Source: Nitrososphaerota archaeon
GTDB lineage: Archaea; Thermoproteota; Nitrososphaeria; Nitrososphaerales; Nitrosopumilaceae
NCBI GenBank assembly: GCA_030624325.1
Contig: JAUXKJ010000034.1
Span: forward strand, 1 to 5,514
Length of the DNA: 5,514 nucleotides
Reading direction: 5' to 3'
Of this stretch, positions 1 to 5,166 are shown piece by piece. The notes beneath the pieces were generated by a model, which saw nothing but the letters and a program-made list of their open reading frames with translations, was not told where the DNA came from and searched no databases. A program made the translations under genes and the position numbers. Numbering within the stretch: position 1 is the first letter of the stretch; each line of letters begins with the position of its first letter.

Positions 1-2502
1 AAAGTCAAGATCCATTGAAGATGTTATCTGATCAAGTGTTGATTCCATAAACTCCATGTATTTTTTTGAATCAACCTCTTCAGGCCTTGCCATTTCAACT
101 GGTCGTACTCCTGGCTTGTTAATTATTTTTACATAGGAAATAATGTCACCTTTTTTTATTTCTCTAATTGATTCTAGTTGTTTTGCAGCACGAATGTGCT
201 GTGGTACTGTTTTTACATATTCAGATGGTGCTTTGCTAATCATAACATTGAATGCAAGCTCTTTTAATGGAATCTCTTTTGCTTCAACTTTTTTTGTATA
301 TTCGACAATTTTGTTGCTAATCTGTTTTTTTGCATTTTCAAAATCTTCTACGGTTTGTACTTTTGATAGTACTTCGAGTAATTCATAGAATAGTGTCTTA
401 ATGAAGGGAGGAGTATGTGATTTTTTGCCAGTTAATCCTTTGACGTCTACTTTTCCTTCCTTTGTTATGCCTAGATAGTTTTTCTTTCGTTTACTAAGTA
501 CTACATAACGATATTCTTTGTCAACTTCCAACTCTACACCATGAGCCTTTTTTGCCCAATCAATTACGTTTTGGATTTGCTCTGGTGTTGGATTTTTTAT
601 AAATAACGAATCAGTATCTCCGTATAATACTTCGATTCCTACTTCTTGACATTTTTTGATGGTTTCTAAAATTGTATGACGGCCAATTGCAGTTGTTGCT
701 TCAGCAGCTGGAAGATAATACAGTGGAAATATTTCTGCGCCCATTACACCATAGCTTGCATTGAGAATAACTTTGAGCGCTTGACTAACAACTGTATATT
801 GCTGACGTTGTTCTTCAGATAATGATTGATTTTTTGAGAGATGTTTGTAATAGTTTACCCTCAAATCCCTTAATGATCCAATTAGAAGAGATGTCAAACC
901 ATTTTTTTTGGAGCAAACCCAATGGTTTGTCTCTGGGATGCTGTTTTTCTTGCATTCCTCATGAGGGCATCTTACAGTTTCATAAGATATATTTCGAACC
1001 TTGATAATGCTTGGATACAGACTAGCAAAGTCCATTACCGTTACATTGAAATGAATTCCTTCTGTAGGGTCAACGACTAGTCCACCTCTGTACTTTTTGT
1101 CCTTGATTACTGCATCATGAACTACTCCTGCTGATTTTTTTTCAAGTTCATCTCTTTTTGGAATCAAATAGTTTTGCTTTCTATGCTCGAAATAAATGAG
1201 ACTTCGAATCCACTGTGACACTCCCATTCGGGCAATATCATCTATTGGCATCCTAGCTATTCGAGAAATTATAATGAGTAAATTTATCAATAAATCGTTG
1301 TTAAAGCTGGTAAGTTTGTACGTCAAGCGCGCATCATTAAAACAATAATTTGCAGTTTGGTACAATTTCAAGTCAGACAGTTCAATTCCGTAATCGATTT
1401 TTGATTCATTGAGTAGGGCTTGAGATACACTATTCAGTGAAAAATTGGTGTACTTGTGACTAAAGGCGTAAATCTGAAATGATCTATTTGATAATGTTCT
1501 GTAAAGGTCAATGTGGACTCCTTTTTTTAGAGTTGCAGAGTCTCTCATCATGTAAAGTGGGTTATCATCTTTTTTGATTCCTAATCTTTGTGCTCTGTTG
1601 TACAAATATGGCATGTCAAAATCATCTCCATTGTAAGTAATCACAAAAGGATACTCTGAAATTATCTTAAATGCATCTTCAATCATTTGTTTTTCTTTGT
1701 CTTCATCATAAAATACAATCTTAACATCTGTTGGTAGTTCGTTTTTTCCTTCTTCTATTCCTGCTACTTTGAGAACAGACACCTGCTTGAAGCCATTTGT
1801 TCCTTCCATTCCTATTGCAGTAATTCTTTTTTCAGAAATCTTTGCATCCGGAATTCTTCCAATTACTGCTTCTACTTCAATGTCAATGCTGATTCTTTTT
1901 ATTTTTGGGATTGGTTGGTTGAGCAAGTCTGCCCACTCTGATACATATTCTTGGAATTGTTTAGAATCTACCATTCCGTCGTTTGTGGCTTTGTCCCAAA
2001 GCAGACTTTTTAGTGCAAGCTTCACTTGGTCTGAAATTTCTAACTCTTGCGGTTCAATTTCACCGTCTTCAATTTTGTAGTATTTGCCAACAATTAGAGA
2101 CCTATCATAAAGATAATTTTCATAATATTTGATGTCTGATTCCCACGTATCAATTAGATTCCTAATACTGTTGTCGGTTCCACCAATTACTAACGGATTT
2201 GCTACAATAATTTTGGATACTGAGATTTCGCTGTCATTTAGTGTGTCATGTTTTTTGACCGTTTCAATTTTTAAAACGTCATCTCTATCTGATAGAAAAT
2301 CAAGTTCTTCTGGGTTTAACTTTGAATAGCAGTATGGTTTGTGATTTGTTTCATCAGTCCAGAGAATAATTTTTTGTGATTTTGGCTCATAAAATTTCAA
2401 TACTGCCGCATTTTTTTCTCTTTCATAAGTTGCTGACACTAGAAGAGAAGTTGGCATGGATCTGACCTGTTTTTGTTTCAAGTTGCTGATTTGTTCTGCC
2501 AT
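1..2502 (-). CDS. polB: Family B DNA polymerase (archaeal PolB1 type), C-terminus cut by window edge
   Basis: Template-directed DNA polymerase with 3'-5' proofreading exonuclease. The frame is open without a stop from the ATG at 2502-2500 to base 1 (834 codons). Family B enzymes of this type run about 850 residues, so probably only a short tail is missing. Exonuclease motifs are Exo I D207-I-E209, Exo II Y290-N...F295-D296 and Exo III Y386-C-F-N-D390. Polymerase motif A is D491-F-A-S-L-Y-P-S498, motif B K577-V-I-L-N-A-S-Y-G585, and motif C Y627-G-D-T-D-S632 with the catalytic aspartates D629 and D631. A K-K-N-Y element lies at 673-676. All catalytic residues are present, so the enzyme should be active in both functions. 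A Cys/His-bearing segment (C512, H514, C517, H527, C530) follows motif A. The 2502 start is preferred over Met16 because AGGTG lies 6 bases upstream. It is the last visible gene of a three-gene cluster. Thaumarchaea also carry PolD, so which enzyme dominates replication cannot be read here. No intein interrupts the motifs. Confidence 0.96.
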   Translation of the reverse strand, partial: MAEQISNLKQKQVRSMPTSLLVSATYEREKNAAVLKFYEPKSQKIILWTDETNHKPYCYSKLNPEELDFLSDRDDVLKIETVKKHDTLNDSEISVSKIIVANPLVIGGTDNSIRNLIDTWESDIKYYENYLYDRSLIVGKYYKIEDGEIEPQELEISDQVKLALKSLLWDKATNDGMVDSKQFQEYVSEWADLLNQPIPKIKRISIDIEVEAVIGRIPDAKISEKRITAIGMEGTNGFKQVSVLKVAGIEEGKNELPTDVKIVFYDEDKEKQMIEDAFKIISEYPFVITYNGDDFDMPYLYNRAQRLGIKKDDNPLYMMRDSATLKKGVHIDLYRTLSNRSFQIYAFSHKYTNFSLNSVSQALLNESKIDYGIELSDLKLYQTANYCFNDARLTYKLTSFNNDLLINLLIIISRIARMPIDDIARMGVSQWIRSLIYFEHRKQNYLIPKRDELEKKSAGVVHDAVIKDKKYRGGLVVDPTEGIHFNVTVMDFASLYPSIIKVRNISYETVRCPHEECKKNSIPETNHWVCSKKNGLTSLLIGSLRDLRVNYYKHLSKNQSLSEEQRQQYTVVSQALKVILNASYGVMGAEIFPLYYLPAAEATTAIGRHTILETIKKCQEVGIEVLYGDTDSLFIKNPTPEQIQNVIDWAKKAHGVELEVDKEYRYVVLSKRKKNYLGITKEGKVDVKGLTGKKSHTPPFIKTLFYELLEVLSKVQTVEDFENAKKQISNKIVEYTKKVEAKEIPLKELAFNVMISKAPSEYVKTVPQHIRAAKQLESIREIKKGDIISYVKIINKPGVRPVEMARPEEVDSKKYMEFMESTLDQITSSMDLDF

Positions 2503-2508
2503 AAATTA

Positions 2509-2513
2509 CACCT
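2509..2513 (-). promoter_or_regulatory. Shine-Dalgarno sequence of polB overlapping the upstream stop codon
   Basis: On the minus strand AGGTG ends 6 bases before the polymerase ATG and matches part of the archaeal anti-Shine-Dalgarno complement (GGAGGTG). Its first bases lie within the TAG stop of the deaminase gene (2514-2512). Ribosomes finishing the deaminase would therefore be placed on the polymerase start, which supports translational coupling and the choice of 2502 as the start. Confidence 0.7.
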
Positions 2514-3096
2514 ATTTTGGAGTTAATTTTGCTTCATAACTGTCAAAGAGTGCCTTTGCCCAATACTGAATTTTTTCTTTTTCTAGTTTTATTACCTCTA
2601 CTCCTGCCTCTTTAATTAAATCAAAATTGGTTTCAGGATAAGAATCAAGACAAATGATTTTTTTAATGCCAATGGTGATTGCCATTTTTGTGCATTCTAA
2701 ACATGGCACAAAAGTTGTGTAAAGAATTGCTCCGTCTGAACCAGCTTCAATACCTAATATTGCACAGTGCATGATGGCATTAGCTTCTGCATGATTGCAC
2801 AAGCATCTGTCTAGTGATGCGCCAGATTCTATTTTTCCCTCCATTCTTAATTGACATCGTTTACATCCTCCTTCAAAGCAGTTTTTTACTCCTGGAGGGG
2901 TTCCATTATATCCTGTTGCGATTTGTCTGTGGTTTCTAACAATTACTGCACCAACATGACGTGTCATACAATTTGATCGCAGCTTGGCAAGCTCTGCTTG
3001 TAGCATAAAGTATTCATCCCAAGATGGTCGCTCAAACTGTGCGTTCACATCAAAAATGCCTGTTCCTACCATATATTGATTGCAATTATACTGCAT
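2512..3096 (-). CDS. Deoxycytidylate (dCMP) deaminase, Dcd1-like
   Basis: Zinc-dependent cytosolic enzyme predicted to convert dCMP to dUMP, the precursor of dTMP. With ATG at 3096 the product is 194 residues. The deaminase core has the zinc and proton-shuttle motif H102-A-E104 and the second zinc motif P131-C-L-E-C135. Upstream are the substrate-loop motif G62-Y-N-G-T-P67 and a cysteine cluster C73-x4-C78-x2-C81 followed by C98-L-C100 just before H102. A CxxxGGCxRC...CLCxHAE arrangement is recalled from yeast-type Dcd1 dCMP deaminases, where extra cysteines can bind a structural zinc. Residues 1-22 precede the usual family start, so Met9 (3072) or a TTG at 3099 are alternatives. ATG 3096 is preferred because it shares one base with the TGA of the upstream gene (TGATG). 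The polymerase follows after 9 bases. A tRNA- or free-cytidine deaminase is less likely given the ComEB/dCMP-type substrate loop. Confidence 0.9.
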   Translation of the reverse strand: MQYNCNQYMVGTGIFDVNAQFERPSWDEYFMLQAELAKLRSNCMTRHVGAVIVRNHRQIATGYNGTPPGVKNCFEGGCKRCQLRMEGKIESGASLDRCLCNHAEANAIMHCAILGIEAGSDGAILYTTFVPCLECTKMAITIGIKKIICLDSYPETNFDLIKEAGVEVIKLEKEKIQYWAKALFDSYEAKLTPK

Positions 3097-3290
3097 CAAT
3101 TTTGAAAATCATGATTAATACGGCGTGTTTTGAATCGCCCTCTTTCAATTAGAAGATAGTACTCTATTATTTCGTAAATTTTTTCCTCTACTTCTAATCC
3201 ATATTGATTTGATATTCTCAAAAAATCATGATAGTCTTTTTCACTCAGTTTTATGACAAATTTTCTCAAAGTATAATTTGGATTCTCCAT
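3096..3290 (-). CDS. Small ribbon-helix-helix-like protein heading the deaminase-polymerase cluster
   Basis: A 64-residue protein, probably cytosolic. Residues 8-15 (L-R-K-F-V-I-K-L) look like a short beta strand. A first helix spans about 16-30, a G31-L32 turn follows, and a second helix spans about 33-48 (E-E-K-I-Y-E-I-I-E-Y-Y-L). A basic tail with R50, R52, K54, R56 and R57 follows. This strand-helix-helix order and the spacing resemble ribbon-helix-helix DNA-binding proteins, which work as dimers with the strand in the major groove. This is a pattern judgement with no specific family recognised. Its TGA stop shares a base with the deaminase ATG, so it is translated with the enzymes and could autoregulate them. 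Another possibility is a small accessory factor for the polymerase. Its ATG lacks a clear Shine-Dalgarno sequence. Confidence 0.72.
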   Translation of the reverse strand: MENPNYTLRKFVIKLSEKDYHDFLRISNQYGLEVEEKIYEIIEYYLLIERGRFKTRRINHDFQN

Positions 3291-3349
3291 AGATAAAACC
3301 CAGCCCTTGTTTTGATTTTCTAGATGTGGTCAAGGCAGAATCCATCCGA

Positions 3350-3360
3350 TATGTTATACT
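3350..3360. promoter_or_regulatory. Candidate TATA element between divergent genes
   Basis: The sequence TATGTTATACT contains TTATAC (3354-3359) centred about 25 bases before the ATG at 3382, the distance expected for an archaeal TATA box driving a leaderless transcript of the 59-residue gene. Read on the other strand the same element (AGTATAACATA) lies about 66 bases before the ATG at 3290, which would give a leader of roughly 40 bases for the three-gene cluster. No other good TATA-like sequence was seen in 3291-3381. The match to consensus is moderate. Confidence 0.4.
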
Positions 3361-3381
3361 GCAAATAATTTCTCTGAAGAC

Positions 3382-3561
3382 ATGGTTTTGTGTTATATTG
3401 CCAAATGCAATGCAGAGGCCTACATCAAACTCATGATGTATTATTATTCTAGCAAATACGCAAAAAAGCCCTTTTGTAGAGCAATTATTCGTGCATGTGA
3501 AAACCACGCAAGAGGGCTTTCTGATGAAAATTTAGTTATGAAAATACAGATACTCTCCTAA
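3382..3561 (+). CDS. Small Cys/His-containing protein of unknown function (59 aa)
   Basis: I do not recognise this gene. The frame runs from ATG 3382 to TAA 3559-3561, and a TGA lies in frame upstream near 3313. The product is basic and begins M-V-L-C. It has C4, C9, C32, C39 and H42, a possible four-ligand metal site with spacings C-x4-C and C-x6-C-x2-H. An aromatic stretch Y20-Y-Y22 and a basic stretch around K25-K29 lie between the pairs. No signal peptide or membrane span is evident. In favour of a real gene are the TATA-like element about 25 bases upstream, the plausible composition, and the fit into the gap between the divergent cluster and the helicase promoter. Against it are its short length and an open antisense frame over the same DNA. 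A small zinc-ribbon-like nucleic-acid-binding protein is possible but not shown. Confidence 0.55.
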   Translation: MVLCYIAKCNAEAYIKLMMYYYSSKYAKKPFCRAIIRACENHARGLSDENLVMKIQILS

Positions 3562-3573
3562 TTTGTATACAAA
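3562..3573. repeat. 12-bp perfect palindrome TTTGTATACAAA
   Basis: TTTGTATACAAA equals its own reverse complement and starts directly after the stop codon of the 59-residue gene. It ends 34 bases before the helicase TATA box. Such a site could be an operator for a dimeric regulator, or chance in AT-rich DNA. It is too short, and lacks a loop, to serve as a strong hairpin. Confidence 0.45.
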
Positions 3574-3601
3574 ACTGACAATTAGTTATCATAATGCTAC
3601 A

Positions 3602-3615
3602 CGAAACTATAAAAT
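3602..3615 (+). promoter_or_regulatory. Promoter (BRE and TATA box) of the helicase gene
   Basis: CGAAAC (3602-3607), a purine-rich BRE-like sequence, runs directly into TATAAAAT (3608-3615), a near-ideal archaeal TATA box. Transcription would start about 25 bases downstream, near 3637, leaving a leader of about 15 bases that contains AGGT. This indicates that the helicase is transcribed independently of the small gene upstream. Confidence 0.65.
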
Positions 3616-3641
3616 CAAAAGAATGGGTTTTTAATTCATCT

Positions 3642-3645
3642 AGGT
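3642..3645 (+). promoter_or_regulatory. Shine-Dalgarno sequence of the helicase gene
   Basis: AGGT lies 6 bases before the ATG at 3652, the same spacing as the AGGTG before the polymerase gene. It supports 3652 as the translation start. Confidence 0.55.
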
Positions 3646-3651
3646 AAAAGT

Positions 3652-5157
3652 ATGGTCTCTGAATATTTTGAGCACAAATTTGTAAAAAAAGATTCTATAG
3701 AATATAGGGACTATCAGGTAAATCTTGCAGAGCAGGCAAAAAAAGAAAACTGCCTTGTAGTTTTGCCTACAGGGCTTGGCAAGACCGCAGTTGCCTTGCA
3801 AGTAATTGCAGATTGTTTATCAAAAGGAAGCGGCGGAGTCTTGTTTTTAGCCCCCACACGAGTTTTAGTAAATCAACACTACAAGTTTCTAAAAAATAAC
3901 CTAAACCTAGAAGATATTGCATTAATTACTGGCGAAGATCTGGTAACAAAAAGAAAAAAACTTTGGATGAATAGTATAATTTGCGCAACTCCTGAAATTA
4001 CCAAAAATGATTTAGACAGACAGCTAGTGTCTCCTGAACAGTTCAATATAGTAATTTTTGATGAAGCACATAGGTCCGTAGGGGAATATGCGTATGTTGG
4101 AATTGCAGAGCGATTTGTAAGCTCTCCTGCACGAATCATGGGAATGACTGCCACTCTTCCTAGTGAAAAAGAAAAAGCTAAAGAAATTTTAGATAATCTT
4201 CGAATAAAAGCGATAGCACAAAGAACAGAAGATAGCCCAGATGTAAAACCATTCATTCAAGAAACAAAAACAGAATGGATTAATGTCGAGTTACCGCCTG
4301 AGCTAAAACAAATACAAAGTTTAATTAAAAAATCTCTAGAGCAAAGATATCAAGAGCTTGAACGAAACGGACTCAAAGTATCAGACAACAGATCACTCTC
4401 ACAGCTATTACGCATGCGGGATTTTGTTTTAAGAAGTAACAGGCGTTCAGCAAAACCACTATTCACTGCAATACGCATTCATTATGCATTAAACATTCTT
4501 GAAGCACACGGTGTAACGTCATTTCTAAGATTCTGTGATAGGACAAGCAAGAAAAAAGGTGTAGGTGTTAGAGAACTTTTAGAACAAGACCCAAACTTTA
4601 CTCAAGCAATTTCTATTGCAAAGCAGGCACAATCAAAAGGAATTGAGCACAGCAAGATTCCAAAATTAAAAGAAATACTACAATCAATTGATGGTAAAGC
4701 TTTGGTTTTTACAAGCTATCGTGATTCAGTTGAAATCATTCATCAAAAGCTAACTGATATGGGAATTAAGGCTGGCATTCTAATTGGCAAAGCAGGAGAA
4801 ACTGGACTAAAACAAAAACAGCAAATCGAGGCAGTAGAAAAGTTTCGAGACGGAGAGTATACAGTTCTTATTGCAACTAGGGTTGGCGAAGAAGGCCTTG
4901 ATATTGCAGAGGTAAATCACGTAATTTTCTATGATAATGTTCCAAGCTCAATTAGGTATGTTCAAAGACGTGGACGTACAGGAAGAAAGGAAATGGGAAA
5001 ACTAATTGTTCTAATTGCAAAAGATACCATTGATGAGAAATATTATTGGATTGGCAAACGAAAAATGACTGCTGCAAAAGGCATGGGTGAAAAAATGAGC
5101 AAGGTTTTACAAAATAAGGTTGAATCCCCAAAAAACGCACTAGATGCATATTTCTAA
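3652..5157 (+). CDS. Hef/FANCM-type superfamily 2 DNA helicase, helicase-only form
   Basis: ATP-dependent DNA helicase/translocase of the Hef (FANCM, Mph1) group, expected to act on stalled forks and branched DNA. The 501-residue product has a Q-motif-like Y-R-D-Y-Q22, Walker A P39-T-G-L-G-K-T45, motif II D137-E-A-H140 and motif III T166-A-T168. Motif IV is around V352-F-T-S355, motif V covers A408-T-R-V-G-E-E-G-L-D417, and motif VI is Q438-R-R-G-R-T-G-R445. Residues of about 205-335 form the mainly helical insert between the two RecA-like domains that is typical of Hef. The sequence closely follows the helicase half of Pyrococcus Hef as recalled, including S-P-D-V near 220 and Y-Y-W near 463. 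The gene stops about where the helicase part of Hef ends, so the ERCC4 nuclease and HhH domains are absent, not disrupted. The last eight residues K-N-A-L-D-A-Y-F resemble a PCNA-binding box. It has its own promoter and converges on the downstream gene with 9 bases between the stops. Confidence 0.93.
   Translation: MVSEYFEHKFVKKDSIEYRDYQVNLAEQAKKENCLVVLPTGLGKTAVALQVIADCLSKGSGGVLFLAPTRVLVNQHYKFLKNNLNLEDIALITGEDLVTKRKKLWMNSIICATPEITKNDLDRQLVSPEQFNIVIFDEAHRSVGEYAYVGIAERFVSSPARIMGMTATLPSEKEKAKEILDNLRIKAIAQRTEDSPDVKPFIQETKTEWINVELPPELKQIQSLIKKSLEQRYQELERNGLKVSDNRSLSQLLRMRDFVLRSNRRSAKPLFTAIRIHYALNILEAHGVTSFLRFCDRTSKKKGVGVRELLEQDPNFTQAISIAKQAQSKGIEHSKIPKLKEILQSIDGKALVFTSYRDSVEIIHQKLTDMGIKAGILIGKAGETGLKQKQQIEAVEKFRDGEYTVLIATRVGEEGLDIAEVNHVIFYDNVPSSIRYVQRRGRTGRKEMGKLIVLIAKDTIDEKYYWIGKRKMTAAKGMGEKMSKVLQNKVESPKNALDAYF
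5130..5135 (-). terminator. Possible oligo-T terminator for the converging gene
   Basis: Six A on the plus strand give a T6 tract on the minus strand (GCGTTTTTTGGGG) about 31 bases past the stop codon of the minus-strand repeat protein. Archaeal termination often uses such T tracts without a hairpin. It lies inside the 3' end of the helicase gene and may be coincidental, since K codons also produce A runs. Confidence 0.25.
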
Positions 5158-5166
5158 AATCTTAAA

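Noticed and set aside
610..1035. Intein in the polymerase at motif A, B or C
   Set aside because: Archaeal polB genes often carry inteins at these sites, but here motifs A, B and C are uninterrupted and separated by ordinary distances.
143..2329. Several plus-strand open frames of 60-103 codons (143-388, 822-1004, 1769-2080, 2129-2329)
   Set aside because: They lie antisense within the polymerase gene, whose frame is open across the whole region with all family motifs. Their products have no recognisable features.
2455..2457. Alternative polymerase start at Met16
   Set aside because: The ATG at 2502 has AGGTG at 6 bases and sits 9 bases after the upstream stop. No comparable signal precedes Met16.
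3241..3507. Minus-strand frame of 88 codons
   Set aside because: It overlaps the start of the RHH-like gene and is antisense to the 59-residue gene. Its composition is unconvincing and no promoter is placed for it.
3879..5149. Minus-strand frames at 3879-4256 and 4952-5149
   Set aside because: Both are antisense shadows of the helicase gene, which is continuous with every expected motif.
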